Assembly (NCBI GenBank): GCA_900547405.1
Contig: URGL01000003.1
Span: 1-64,000 of the forward strand
Source: an uncultured Eubacteriales bacterium
Lineage (GTDB): Bacteria > Bacillota > Clostridia > Oscillospirales > Oscillospiraceae
Direction: 5' to 3'
DNA: 64,000 bases
The notes under the pieces were generated by a model. The model was not told where the DNA came from. It worked only from the letters and a program-made list of their open reading frames with translations, and ran no database searches. Each line of letters opens with the position of its first letter. The first letter of the stretch is position 1. Both the position numbers and the translations under genes were made by a program. This document shows positions 50,977 to 59,216 of the stretch, piece after piece.

Positions 50977-52191
50977 ATGCTACTGGAACCCATTATCACA
51001 TCCCTTTTGGATACGGACCTGTACAAATTCAATATGGATCAGGTGATCTTTCACAAGCACACGGATCTGATCGGAGAATACTGCTTCAAGTGCAGAAACG
51101 AGGGCATCGTTTTTACGAAGGAGATGCTTGCGGAGATCAATTCCCAGATCGACCACCTGTGCTCCCTGCGCTTTACCAAGGCAGAGCTGAACTACCTGCG
51201 CTCTATCCGCTTCATCAAGCGGGACTATGTGGAGTTCCTGCGGCTGTGGCACCCCATCCGGGAGTATGTCCACACGGGACTGACGGACAAGGGAGAGCTG
51301 GAGCTGACCGTAGCGGGGCCCATGTTCTCTGCCATGCAGTTTGAGATCTACCTGCTGGAAATCGTCAACGAGGTCTATTTCCGGATGCACTACGACTACG
51401 CCGTGCTGGAGGCCTCTGCCCGGGAGAAGCTGGAGCAAAAGATCAAGGACTTCCATTCCGGCAAATATACCTTCTGCTTCGCCGAGTTCGGCAGCCGCCG
51501 TCGGCTCTCCCGGGTCTGGCAGGACGAGGTGGTCCGCCGCCTCTCCCAGGAGACGAAAAACTGCGCCGGAACCTCCAACGTGTATCTTGCCATGAAGTAT
51601 AACCTGACCCCCATCGGCACCTATGCCCATGAGTTCGTCCAGATGTACCAGGGCATCGATTCCATCCCCCTGGCCTATACCAATCACTACGCCATGGCCG
51701 ACTGGTACGATGAGTACCGTGGGGACAACGGCACCGCCCTGTCCGACACCATCACCACGGACCTGTTCCTCTACGATTTTGACCGGTCCATGGTCAACAA
51801 CTACTCCGGCGTCCGCCACGACAGCGGGGATCCCTATGTATGGGGCGAAAAGATGATCCGCCACTTCCAGAAATACGGCGTGGATCCCCGGACCAAGGTG
51901 CTGCTTTTCAGCGACAGCCTGGACTTTGACCACGCCCAAAAGCTCTATGACTATTTCAAGGACCGTGCCCGGGTGTCCTTCGGCATCGGCACCTTTGTCA
52001 CCAACGACACCTGCGAGCATGCCCTGAACATCGTCATCAAGCTCCAATATGTCAATGGCCGTCCCGTGGCCAAGCTCTCCGATGCCGAGGGCAAGGAGAT
52101 GTGCCAGGACGACGATTACCTGTCCTATCTGAAGCGCAGTGTGGCCTTCCGGCTGGACAGAGAAAAAGAAACACAGGAGAGACTCCAATGA
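50977..52191 (+). CDS. pncB: Nicotinate phosphoribosyltransferase
   Basis: A 404-residue enzyme forming nicotinate mononucleotide from nicotinate and PRPP in the Preiss-Handler pathway. Marks are the N-terminal 'LLDTDLYKFNMDQVIF', 'EFGSRRRLS', 'AGTSNVYLAMKYNLTPIGTYAHEF' (His of the phosphorylated loop region) and 'VRHDSGDPYVWGEKMI' plus 'SFGIGTFVTND'. Length is normal for the PncB form. The start ATG 50977 fits the family N-terminus; upstream frame is repeat DNA. Confidence 0.95.
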   Translation: MLLEPIITSLLDTDLYKFNMDQVIFHKHTDLIGEYCFKCRNEGIVFTKEMLAEINSQIDHLCSLRFTKAELNYLRSIRFIKRDYVEFLRLWHPIREYVHTGLTDKGELELTVAGPMFSAMQFEIYLLEIVNEVYFRMHYDYAVLEASAREKLEQKIKDFHSGKYTFCFAEFGSRRRLSRVWQDEVVRRLSQETKNCAGTSNVYLAMKYNLTPIGTYAHEFVQMYQGIDSIPLAYTNHYAMADWYDEYRGDNGTALSDTITTDLFLYDFDRSMVNNYSGVRHDSGDPYVWGEKMIRHFQKYGVDPRTKVLLFSDSLDFDHAQKLYDYFKDRARVSFGIGTFVTNDTCEHALNIVIKLQYVNGRPVAKLSDAEGKEMCQDDDYLSYLKRSVAFRLDREKETQERLQ

Positions 52192-52985
52192 AGGCAACCT
52201 TTCTCGGCACCGGCTGCGCCATGGTGCTCAAGCGCTACAACACCTGCTTCCTGCTGGAAGAGGATACCAGCAAGCTCTTAGTGGATGCCGGCGGCGGCAG
52301 CGAGATCCTCATCCGGCTGGACAAGCTGGGGATCCCCGTCACCGCCCTTGGCGGCATGTTCGTGACCCACAGCCACAGCGACCACATTCTGGGCACTCCC
52401 TGGGTCATTCGGGCAGTGGCCACCGCCATGGCGGAGGAGGGCTACACCGGCACCTTTACCGTGGCCGCCTGCCAGCGGACCCTGTCGGATATCCGGACCA
52501 TCTGCGAAATGATCCTGGGCAAAAAGCTGACAAAATTTTTTGGCAGTCAGATCCTCTTCCGGCAGGTCACCGATGGAGAAGAGCTGGATCTGGCCGGTTT
52601 CCACATCACCGCTTTCGACATCGGCTCCAAGAAAATGCAGCAGTTCGGCTTCCTTCTGGATCTGCCGGATGGGCAGCACCTCTGCTTTGCCGGAGACGAG
52701 CCTGTCAAGCCCTCTACGGAAAAATACGCCAAGGGGGCCAAGTGGCTGTTCAGTGAGGCCTACTGCCTCCACGCCGACCGGGACATCTACAAGCCCTACG
52801 AGCGCAGCCACGTGACCAGCCTGGACGCCGGAAACCTGGCCCAGGAGATGGGTGTCCGGAATATGGTCATCTACCACACCGCGGACTACGGCTCCGACCG
52901 GAGAGACCGGATGACCCAGGAGGCCGCCTCGGTCTTCTCCGGAAATATCTATGTCCCCGAGGACATGGAGTCCATCCAGCTGTGA
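52188..52985 (+). CDS. Metallo-beta-lactamase-fold hydrolase (RNase Z-like)
   Basis: A 265-residue cytoplasmic MBL protein. 'MKATFLGTGCAMVLKRYNTCFLL' opens the fold. The metal motif is 'THSHSDHILGTP' (HxHxDH), with 'CFAGDEP' and 'HTADYGSD' supplying later ligands. The ribonuclease Z-like outline lacks the exosite, so it may be a phosphodiesterase. It overlaps pncB by 4 bp (ATGA), an arrangement that suggests a link to NAD or phosphoribosyl metabolism. Confidence 0.88.
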   Translation: MKATFLGTGCAMVLKRYNTCFLLEEDTSKLLVDAGGGSEILIRLDKLGIPVTALGGMFVTHSHSDHILGTPWVIRAVATAMAEEGYTGTFTVAACQRTLSDIRTICEMILGKKLTKFFGSQILFRQVTDGEELDLAGFHITAFDIGSKKMQQFGFLLDLPDGQHLCFAGDEPVKPSTEKYAKGAKWLFSEAYCLHADRDIYKPYERSHVTSLDAGNLAQEMGVRNMVIYHTADYGSDRRDRMTQEAASVFSGNIYVPEDMESIQL

Positions 52986-53055
52986 CCCAGCTGTCCTCAC
53001 CGGAGCAGAAGCCTCAGGCCCATGGCAATGACATTTTTTCTATGACCCATTGTTT

Positions 53056-54363
53056 TCAGAAGGTCACCGTGATTTTTGTGCCCCGGCCCAGGTCGGAGTC
53101 CAGGGTGATGGCGGCATCGTGGAGCATGGCGATGTGCTTGACGATGGCCAGGCCCAGGCCGGTGCCCCCCGTTTCCCGGGACCGGCTTTTGTCCACCCGG
53201 TAGAACCGCTCAAAAACCCGGTCCTGGGCATCCTTGGGGATGCCGATGCCGTTGTCCTCCACCATGAGCACCGCTTTTCCGGCGGATTCCTTGACGGTGA
53301 CCTGGACAAAGCCTCCCTCCCGGTTGTAACGGATGGCGTTCTGGATCAGATTCTCCATAAGCTCCTTCAGCATTTCCCGGTCTCCGGTGACGCTGGCCTC
53401 CCGGCCAAAGCATTGCAGGCGGATCCTCCGGCTCTCTGCCTGGACCAGCATGGCCTGGCAGACCTCCCGGGCCAAGGCAAAGAGCTCTACGCTCTGGACC
53501 TGCCTGGGCCGGTCCGCGTCATCCAGCTCGGAGAGCTGAAGAATGTCGTTGATGAGGCTTAGAAGTCTCGCCGCGTTCTTCCGGATCTCCCCGGCGAAGT
53601 GAATCTGCTGGTCCTGGTCCACCATCCGGTTCTCGATGAGCTCGGCGTAGCCGGAGATGGCGGTGAGGGGGGTTTTCAGCTCATGGGATACGTTGGCGGT
53701 GAAGTCCTGGCGGCTCTTGGCGGCGGCCAGGATCTTTTCGTGCTGGGAGCGGATCTTATGGGCAAAGGGCTCTAGCTCCCGGTAGACGGTGACGCTGCCC
53801 GGCTCGTCCAGGTGCTCCGCCATCTGGTCGATGGGGGCAATGAGCTGGGCGGTGAGCAGGTGACCCAGCAGCAGGCAGGCCCCGAATATCACCAGAGAGA
53901 TGAGCACCACCACCGGCCCCGCTGCCAGAAAGACGCTGCCCATGCTTCTGGCCTGGACGGCCAGGCGCAGCACCGTACCGTCGGAGAGACACAGGGCATA
54001 GTAGAAGGTGTTCATATTGAAGGTATCGGACCGGCGGACAGTCTCTCCGGTGCCCTGCGCCAGGGCCTGCCGGATCTCCGGCCGGTCGGCGTGGTTGGGA
54101 AGGCTGGCCGCCTCTGCCTCGTTGTCATAGAGGACCGTGCCGTCCTCCGCCACCCAGGTGACCCGCAGGTCCCCGGAGGGCAGGCTGATCTGCCCCCCCT
54201 GGGCAAAGACCTTCGCGGCGGAGAGCATCTGGGCGTTGATCCGCAGGTCCTTGCGGACCTGCTGCTGGAACAGGTCGTAGTAGACCCGGGTGATCCCCAA
54301 GGTGGTAAGCACCAGGGCAACCAGGGCAACCAGGGCCAGCCGCAGATTGATCTTCTGCTTCAT
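53056..54363 (-). CDS. Sensor histidine kinase (PhoR-like architecture)
   Basis: A 435-residue inner-membrane kinase: helix ~8-28, extracytoplasmic sensor ~30-140, helix ~145-170, HAMP-like linker, HisKA 'FTANVSHELKTPLTAISGY', and HATPase 'LIQNAIRYNREGG', 'VEDNGIGIP', 'FYRVDKSRSRETGGTGLGL'. It is cotranscribed with an OmpR-type regulator, overlapping by 4 bp. The layout resembles PhoR/ResE kinases. Whether it serves the pst genes 40 kb away is unknown. Confidence 0.93.
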   Translation of the reverse strand: MKQKINLRLALVALVALVLTTLGITRVYYDLFQQQVRKDLRINAQMLSAAKVFAQGGQISLPSGDLRVTWVAEDGTVLYDNEAEAASLPNHADRPEIRQALAQGTGETVRRSDTFNMNTFYYALCLSDGTVLRLAVQARSMGSVFLAAGPVVVLISLVIFGACLLLGHLLTAQLIAPIDQMAEHLDEPGSVTVYRELEPFAHKIRSQHEKILAAAKSRQDFTANVSHELKTPLTAISGYAELIENRMVDQDQQIHFAGEIRKNAARLLSLINDILQLSELDDADRPRQVQSVELFALAREVCQAMLVQAESRRIRLQCFGREASVTGDREMLKELMENLIQNAIRYNREGGFVQVTVKESAGKAVLMVEDNGIGIPKDAQDRVFERFYRVDKSRSRETGGTGLGLAIVKHIAMLHDAAITLDSDLGRGTKITVTF

Positions 54364-55049
54364 AGGGTATCCTCCGGAGCGCTTTGCAGCACATAGCCCA
54401 CATTGCGGACCGTGCCGATCTGGCGGCCACAGGGACCCAGCTTCTGCCGCAGGGTCTTGATGTGCATATCCACGGTGCGGGTCTCTCCCTCGAATTCCGT
54501 GCCCCAGACGAAGCGCATGATGCTCTCCCGGGACAGAACCATCTCGGCGTTGATCATCAGGTAGCGCAGAAGCTCATACTCCTTGAAGGTCAGCTCCACG
54601 GCTTTTCCGTCGGCCAGCACAGTGTGGCGGTCATGGTCCAGCTGGATCTTGCCCACCGTCAGCTGCTTGCTGCCCTCCTCCCGGGTCCGGCGAAGGAGGG
54701 CCTTCACCCGGCTGAGGAGCTCCATCACGGAGAAGGGCTTCTTGATATAGTCGTCGGCCCCGTCGTCCAGGCCCTTGACCATGTCCATCTCCGAGGTCTT
54801 GGCGGTGACCATGATCACAGGCAGCCGCTTGGTTACGGTGTTGGACCGGAGGCGGCGGACAATGTCGCAGCCGTTTTCGTCCGGCAGCATCACATCCAGC
54901 AGCACCAGATCCGGCAGCAGGACCTCCAGGGCCTTGTAAAAGTCCGAAGCCCGGGCAAAGTCCTTGACCATATAATTGCTGTTTTTCAGGGCGATGGTCT
55001 CGATCTCCCGAATGTTATCGTCATCTTCAACGATGTAAATCAGTGCCAT
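54360..55049 (-). CDS. OmpR/PhoB-family response regulator
   Basis: A 229-residue regulator. The receiver has 'IYIVEDDDNIR', the phospho-Asp in 'VLLDVMLPDENG' and 'IMVTAKTS', 'DDYIKKPFS'. The C-terminal winged helix has 'LTFKEYELLRYLMINAEMVL' and 'RTVDMHIKTLRQKLG'. It is paired with the following kinase. Start ATG 55049 has AAGGAG upstream. Confidence 0.94.
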   Translation of the reverse strand: MALIYIVEDDDNIREIETIALKNSNYMVKDFARASDFYKALEVLLPDLVLLDVMLPDENGCDIVRRLRSNTVTKRLPVIMVTAKTSEMDMVKGLDDGADDYIKKPFSVMELLSRVKALLRRTREEGSKQLTVGKIQLDHDRHTVLADGKAVELTFKEYELLRYLMINAEMVLSRESIMRFVWGTEFEGETRTVDMHIKTLRQKLGPCGRQIGTVRNVGYVLQSAPEDTL

Positions 55050-55072
55050 GATTTTCAGGCTCCTTTCTTCAA

Positions 55073-55441
55073 TACCCTCTCCTGGGAGAGGGTGGCAGGG
55101 CCGAAGGCCCTGACGGGTGTGGGGCGGGACCCAGGACCGACCTGGTGCCGCCCCTCTTCCGCCGCTGCGTGCGGCCAGGCCTTCCCCCTCGGGGAAGGTG
55201 GCTCGGCGCAGCCGAGACGGATGAGGGGAAACAACCCCGGAATTTTTGAATGCTCAGATAGGGTAACTCCCCGCCCTCTGTGCTTTCCGAGGGTGGACCG
55301 GGCGCAGCCCGGGACGGGTGTGGAGGGGACCCCTATCAATAAAGACCGGGCCCGGTTCTTTCGGAAGCTTGGCCCCCTCATCCGTCACGCCTTACGGCGT
55401 GCCACCTTCCCCGTGGGGGAAGGCGACCTCCGGCGGGGGAA
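55073..55441. repeat. Dispersed palindromic intergenic elements, copy 5 (largest compound copy)
   Basis: At least four units in 370 bp: 'ccctctcctgggagaggg' + 'ccctgacgggtgtgg'; 'ccttccccctcggggaagg' + 'ctcggcgcagccgag' + 'acggatgagggg'; 'accgggcgcagcccgg' + 'gacgggtgtggaggggacc'; and the inverse 'cccctcatccgtcacgcc' + 'ccttccccgtgggggaagg'. It fills the whole gap between the regulator and hemW; no gene seen. Confidence 0.85.
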
Positions 55442-55445
55442 TGCT

Positions 55446-56639
55446 TTACAGTCTTTTCAATGGCTCCGACTCGTCCTGGGCCAGGAGCAGATCGGAGATG
55501 ATATCGTTGGACACCAGGAAGCCTCTGGGGGTCAGGTACCACCGGCCGTCTTCGCTCTGGGCGGTGCGGTAGTAGACCCGGTGCTTCAGGAGGACCTCCT
55601 CCAGGGGCTTAAAGGGCAGCAGGAAGGTGCGCTCGTATTCCTCGGCGTAGATCCCGGCGGTGGTGCGCAGCCGCAGCATCAGGTATTCTCCCGCCCGCTC
55701 CCGCAGGGGGATCTCCTGAACGTCCTCCATAATGTTGCCGCCGGTCTGGATGCCCCGGATATAGGCCTGCAGGTCCCGGACCATGGTGAAGCGCTTCCCG
55801 GCAAAGTCGGAGCTGGCGCTGGGGCCGAAGCCCAGGTACTCTCCTCCGGTCCAGTACTTGGTATTGTGCCGGGAGTAAAGGCCCTTGCGGCAGAAGTTGG
55901 AGATCTCGTACTGCCGGAAGCCCCGGGCCCGGAGGGCCTCGATGGCAGCCATATACATATCCGCCTGGAGGTCGTCATCCGGCAGATTCAGAAAGTCCTT
56001 CATGTCATAGAAGGGGGTGCCCTCCTCTATCTTCAGGCCGTAGCAGGAGATATGCTCCGGGTTCAGGCGCAGCACATTGTCCAGGGTGTCCTGCCAGTCG
56101 TGGAGGCTCTGGCCCGGCAGACCGTACATCAGGTCCACAGACACGTTCCGGAATCCCGCCTTGCGGATGCGCTGGTAGGCGGTGACGGCCTGGGCGTAGC
56201 TATGGGGGCGGCCCAGCTTTTTGAGCATATCGTCGTTGTCGCTCTGGATGCCCAGGCTCACCCGGTTGAAGCCCTCGGCCCGAAGCCGGTGGAGGAGCTT
56301 ATCGGTGACGGAGTCCGGGTTGGCCTCGAAGGTGATCTCCGCGTCCATGGCCACATCGAAATTCCGGCGCAGGGTGGTCATGATGATGGCCAGGGCATCG
56401 GCCCCAAAGTAGCTGGGGGTGCCGCCGCCGAAGTACACCGTATCCACCTTATAGCCGGGGCACAGGGCTCCGGCCTCCTTGATGTGGGCGCAGATGGCAT
56501 CCAGGTAGCCGTCCATGAGCTTGTCGTCCTTGCAGGGCATGGAATAGAAGTCGCAGTACTGGCACTTGCTGCGGCAGAAGGGAATATGGATATAGATCCC
56601 CAGAGGGGTCTTGTTGGCGCGTCTGGTGAGTATGGGCAT
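55446..56639 (-). CDS. hemW: Radical SAM heme chaperone HemW
   Basis: A 397-residue radical-SAM protein. The cluster motif CxxxCxxC is 'FCRSKCQYCDF', then 'VYFGGGTPS', 'EITFEANPDSV', 'GLPGQSLHDW' and the C-terminal HemW domain 'RLRTTAGIYAEEY'. HemW-type proteins lack coproporphyrinogen oxidase activity and deliver heme. The C-terminal part is followed by repeat elements rather than another gene. ATG 56639 has GGAGG 11 nt upstream. Confidence 0.92.
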   Translation of the reverse strand: MPILTRRANKTPLGIYIHIPFCRSKCQYCDFYSMPCKDDKLMDGYLDAICAHIKEAGALCPGYKVDTVYFGGGTPSYFGADALAIIMTTLRRNFDVAMDAEITFEANPDSVTDKLLHRLRAEGFNRVSLGIQSDNDDMLKKLGRPHSYAQAVTAYQRIRKAGFRNVSVDLMYGLPGQSLHDWQDTLDNVLRLNPEHISCYGLKIEEGTPFYDMKDFLNLPDDDLQADMYMAAIEALRARGFRQYEISNFCRKGLYSRHNTKYWTGGEYLGFGPSASSDFAGKRFTMVRDLQAYIRGIQTGGNIMEDVQEIPLRERAGEYLMLRLRTTAGIYAEEYERTFLLPFKPLEEVLLKHRVYYRTAQSEDGRWYLTPRGFLVSNDIISDLLLAQDESEPLKRL

Positions 56640-56673
56640 ATTTGATGCTGCCTCCTTAAAAAACTCCTGACCT

Positions 56674-56813
56674 CTCCCCTGGGGGAAGGCTGCCGCCCGC
56701 AGGCGGCGGATGAGGGGCCTCCTGCCCTCTCCGGGTGCGGGGCTCCCTGCCCTCTCCTGCTTGGAGAGGGTGCCGCCCGCAGGCGGCGGGTGTGGAGGGG
56801 ACCCGCTACGGGT
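56674..56813. repeat. Dispersed palindromic intergenic elements, copy 6
   Basis: 'cctctcccctgggggaagg' + 'gccgcccgcaggcggc' + 'ggatgagggg', then 'ccctctcctgcttggagaggg' + 'gccgcccgcaggcggc' + 'gggtgtggaggggaccc'. The rest of 56640-56983 holds the inverted repeat below and no gene. Confidence 0.85.
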
Positions 56814-56895
56814 AAAAGAAGACTAACGTAGAACGTGAAAACCTTCCCACCCCTCAGGCTGATGCCAACATCAGCTTGAGGGATTTATAAATAAG

Positions 56896-56961
56896 ACAGG
56901 CTATATGAAATGAAAAACAGACGGAAGTTTCCTCCAAAGTCTCCCATTTCATATAGCCTGT
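56896..56961 (-). terminator. Long inverted repeat downstream of the XRE gene
   Basis: Perfect 17-bp arms (acaggctatatgaaatg 56896-56912 / complement 56945-56961) with a 32-nt loop, 22 bp after the XRE stop. It is followed on the minus strand by an AT-rich run, so it may terminate the XRE gene. Confidence 0.6.
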
Positions 56962-56983
56962 TTACAGGTCTAAAGTATTCATC

Positions 56984-57304
56984 CTAGAATAACTCATCTA
57001 ACAGCATTTGTATTATTTTCTTTCGTTTGTCCGAAAGGACTCGGTATTTGCATAGCATAATGCTTTCTTCCGGAGATATCTGACTGCTTTCAAGTGGAAG
57101 TGGCGACATATTTGTTGTGTGGCCGACGAGATAATCGACTGAGGTATGGAAATAGTCAGCTATGCGAATAAGTGTGGCAATATCTGGTTCAATATTATGG
57201 TTTTCATACTTATTGATAGACTGTTGACTCAGACCAATGTTATCTGCAAGCGTTTTTTGAGAAACACCTGATGCGGAGCGCAAATTTTTTAAATTTTCAA
57301 GCAT
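56984..57304 (-). CDS. XRE-family transcription regulator
   Basis: A 106-residue DNA-binding protein. The HTH_3 domain is 'LKNLRSASGVSQKTLADNIGLSQQSINKYENHNIEPDIATLI' in pieces (helix-turn-helix at ~18-40: 'VSQKTLADNIG', 'SQQSINKYENH'). 'YFHTSVDYLVGHT' ends the domain and a charged helical tail follows. Start ATG 57304 has AAAGGAG upstream. It is divergent from a three-gene operon whose promoter is overlapped by a palindrome. Base composition is lower in GC than the flanks. Confidence 0.9.
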   Translation of the reverse strand: MLENLKNLRSASGVSQKTLADNIGLSQQSINKYENHNIEPDIATLIRIADYFHTSVDYLVGHTTNMSPLPLESSQISPEESIMLCKYRVLSDKRKKIIQMLLDELF

Positions 57305-57364
57305 AGAGCAGTTCTCCTTTGCCTTAATCATAACGAAGGAATTGAAAATATGAAAACATCTGAT

Positions 57365-57401
57365 AGTTGTTATTGACAACAACTAAAAGGAGTGATACAA
57401 T
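57365..57401 (+). promoter_or_regulatory. Promoter of the accessory operon with overlapping XRE operator
   Basis: TTGACA (57373-57378), 17 bp, TACAAT (57396-57401). A palindrome AGTTGTT-N6-AACAACT (57365-57384) covers the -35 box. It is the likely binding site of the divergent XRE regulator. Confidence 0.8.
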
Positions 57402-57513
57402 TAAGGAGCAATAAAGAGGTGCAGACGCATATTGACTGCCTGAGGTACAGGTGGTGGTTCAATAAAAGAAAAATACAATGTTGCTGTTGCAAATAAAAGG
57501 AGGAAAATAATTT

Positions 57514-57717
57514 ATGACTCAGGATGATTTGGAAGGGTTGGAGGCTTACCTGGAGAGGTACAGTGGAATGTCGGATGCAATACGGGACTTGATTAGTGAC
57601 GCACTTTGGGCAGGTGCTGGTACCTATCGCTGCGAATCTGACCTGCGCGCACTGATTGGGACGTTGAAAGCTGAAGGACATTCTGATTTGGTTCCTGCAG
57701 TCGAAAGATTGCTGTAA
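57514..57717 (+). CDS. Small acidic hypothetical protein
   Basis: A 67-residue helical acidic protein ('DLEGLEAYLERYSGMSDAIR') starting at ATG 57514 behind a perfect AAAGGAGG. First gene of the XRE-controlled operon. No family recognised. Its size, acidity and position behind a repressor would also fit an antitoxin- or anti-repressor-like role, but nothing proves it. Confidence 0.72.
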   Translation: MTQDDLEGLEAYLERYSGMSDAIRDLISDALWAGAGTYRCESDLRALIGTLKAEGHSDLVPAVERLL

Positions 57718-57756
57718 AGCTTTGAGACCGATTTACAGACAGATGGAGGATACGAA

Positions 57757-58230
57757 ATGATCCCGGAGAAGTTTTTAAAAACGTGTGATAACATCAGCGG
57801 TGTTTACGAACGTGTCCAGGCAAATGGAACTGGTGGTTTGCAGCCCTTGATTCAGATGATTCAGAAGTCCATGGCTGATGAACGGCAAAACATCAAATTG
57901 ATTAACGAACAGATTCAATTTGGTTCTTTTTTGAACAAGAGTTATGAAGACTGTGTCGTTATGCAAAATGCGGAACACGGCAGTAATTACTACCAATTTG
58001 TGTTTTCTTATAGAGTATCCAAAAATGGAAATGAATATTACTACATCTATTCCATGGGGAATAGTCACAATTTCAGTATGCGTGACACATCTCAGGAGAT
58101 AGAGGCAGCGGGTGGCTTCCTAAATGGGATTGTGGCAAAGCTTAGCAAGCCCAAAAAGGATGACATTCTGGAAGAAGAGGAATACTATGAAGCTGTAAAT
58201 AAAACACTTCGGTTGATTTGCGGCGGCTGA
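57757..58230 (+). CDS. Hypothetical protein of the XRE-controlled operon
   Basis: A 157-residue soluble protein, start ATG 57757 behind GGAGG-ATACGAA. A helical N-terminus (~1-60) and a beta-rich aromatic centre ('YYQFVFSYRVSKNGNEYYYIYSMG', shown in pieces: 'YYQFVFSYR', 'NEYYYIYSMG') precede an acidic helical tail ('ILEEEEYYEAV'). No family recognised. It lies 39 bp after the 67-residue gene. Confidence 0.75.
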   Translation: MIPEKFLKTCDNISGVYERVQANGTGGLQPLIQMIQKSMADERQNIKLINEQIQFGSFLNKSYEDCVVMQNAEHGSNYYQFVFSYRVSKNGNEYYYIYSMGNSHNFSMRDTSQEIEAAGGFLNGIVAKLSKPKKDDILEEEEYYEAVNKTLRLICGG

Positions 58231-58255
58231 AGAAAAATAAAGCAGGAGGACAAAA

Positions 58256-58378
58256 ATGGAAGAAATTAAGTGTCCAATGTGCGGATTTACGGCGCATAAA
58301 GTGTTTTTAGATGGTAACAAATGTCGATGTATTTGTGAACGTCCGAGTTGTAAATACATCTTTGATATCGAAATGTGA
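58256..58378 (+). CDS. 40-residue zinc-ribbon microprotein
   Basis: ATG 58256 to TGA 58378 behind AGGAGGACAAAA. The peptide begins 'MEEIKCPMCGFTAHKV' and has 'CRCICERPSCKYIF', i.e. a CxxC pair followed by closely spaced Cys residues. This is a probable single zinc ribbon or rubredoxin-like knuckle. It is the last gene of the XRE operon, 25 bp after the preceding stop. Confidence 0.75.
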   Translation: MEEIKCPMCGFTAHKVFLDGNKCRCICERPSCKYIFDIEM

Positions 58379-58437
58379 TTTTTTTAAAATCTGTAAAGTT
58401 CTGTTTTTTTAGGCAAAGATAGGCCCTGAGTAAAATG

Positions 58438-58479
58438 GCAAAACCGTCGTATCGCATTAAAGTGCTGCGACGGTTTTTG
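58438..58479 (+). terminator. Terminator of the XRE-controlled operon
   Basis: A stem aaaaccgtcg / cgacggttttt with an inner partial pairing and a T run, 60 bp after the zinc-ribbon stop. Confidence 0.8.
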
Positions 58480-58526
58480 CACTGTTTGAGCCAGAAATCA
58501 CTATTCATTGGGGCCTGGGTCATTAG

Positions 58527-58660
58527 TGGGTCCCCTCCACACCCGCCGCCTGCGGGCGGCACCCTCTCCCAGGAGAGGGTTTTTCCCCTCATCCGTCCCG
58601 GGCTGCGCCCGGTCCACCTTCCCCGGAGGGGAAGGCGACCTCCCGGCGAGGGCTGCTCGA
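58527..58660. repeat. Dispersed palindromic intergenic elements, copy 7
   Basis: 'gggtcccctccacacccgcc' + 'gcctgcgggcggc' + 'ccctctcccaggagaggg', then 'cccctcatccgtcccggg' + 'ccgggctgcgcccgg' + 'ccttccccggaggggaagg'. It lies between two transcription units; the remaining ~70 bp contain only the rnpB promoter. Confidence 0.85.
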
Positions 58661-58695
58661 CTTTGGCTCTGCCAAATTCTTATTTGCCTTTTTAT

Positions 58696-58724
58696 TTGAC
58701 TTTTCCTTAAAAAAAGAGTATACT
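58696..58724 (+). promoter_or_regulatory. rnpB promoter
   Basis: TTGACT (58696-58701), 17 bp, TATACT (58719-58724), with the RNA beginning about 7 bp later. Confidence 0.88.
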
Positions 58725-58730
58725 ATCCAG

Positions 58731-59090
58731 GCGACTGGGCCGGACAGCCGCGGATGGGAACCGAAAGGACCCAGATGAGGAAAGTCCGGGCTCCACAGGG
58801 CAAGGATAACGGGTAACGCCCGCCGGGGGTAACCCTAGGACAAGTGCAACAGAGAGATACCGCCTATGGGCTTCTCCGGAAGCCCATAGGTAAGGCTGAA
58901 AAGGTGCGGTAAGAGCGCACCCAGCCCATGGTAACATGGGTTTTATGATGTAAACTCTATCCGGAGCAACACCGTGTGTGGGACAATAGGCTTGCCCGGC
59001 CGTCCCCAAGAGGTGGCTTGATCCCGTGAGCAATTGCGGGGCTAGATAGATGGCTGTCAAGACAGAACCCGGCTTATAGGCCCAGTCGCA
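58731..59090 (+). ncRNA. rnpB: RNase P RNA
   Basis: Catalytic RNA of RNase P, which matures tRNA 5' ends. Universal stretches are visible: 'GAGGAAAGTCCGGGCTCC' near the 5' end, 'ACAGAGAGATACCGCC', 'GGTAAGGCTGAAAAGGTGCG' with 'GGTAAGAGCGCACC', and near the 3' end 'GATAGATGGCTG' and 'ACAGAACCCGGCTTATAG'. The ends pair (gcgactgggcc / ggcccagtcgc). Length ~360 nt. The overall layout looks like type A, but class was not tested. Confidence 0.97.
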
Positions 59091-59091
59091 G

Positions 59092-59129
59092 AAAAAAGCA
59101 CCGAAGGTTTTTCGCCTCGGTGCTTTTTT
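59092..59129 (+). terminator. rnpB terminator
   Basis: Stem aaaagcaccga / tcggtgctttt with a 12-nt loop and a TTTTTT tail, directly after the RNA. Confidence 0.9.
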
Positions 59130-59130
59130 G

Positions 59131-59215
59131 CCCTCTCCCGGGAGAGGGTGGCAGGGCAAAGCCCTGACGGGTGTGGGGCGGTACAGAGTCGGACTCGGTA
59201 CCGCCTCTCTTCTGC
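59131..59215. repeat. Dispersed palindromic intergenic element, copy 8
   Basis: 'ccctctcccgggagaggg' + 'gcagggcaaagccctg' + 'acgggtgtggggcggtac' and a small 'gagtcggactc' palindrome, wedged between the rnpB terminator and the exonuclease stop. Confidence 0.85.
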
Positions 59216-59216
59216 C

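Noticed and set aside
49455..52985. Idea that DUF3786, adenylyltransferase, pncB and MBL form one operon
   Set aside because: A 343-bp repeat-filled gap separates the adenylyltransferase from pncB, so at least two transcription units are likely.
58707..59159. 150-codon minus-strand ORF over the rnpB region
   Set aside because: It lies antisense to RNase P RNA and has no ribosome site or family.
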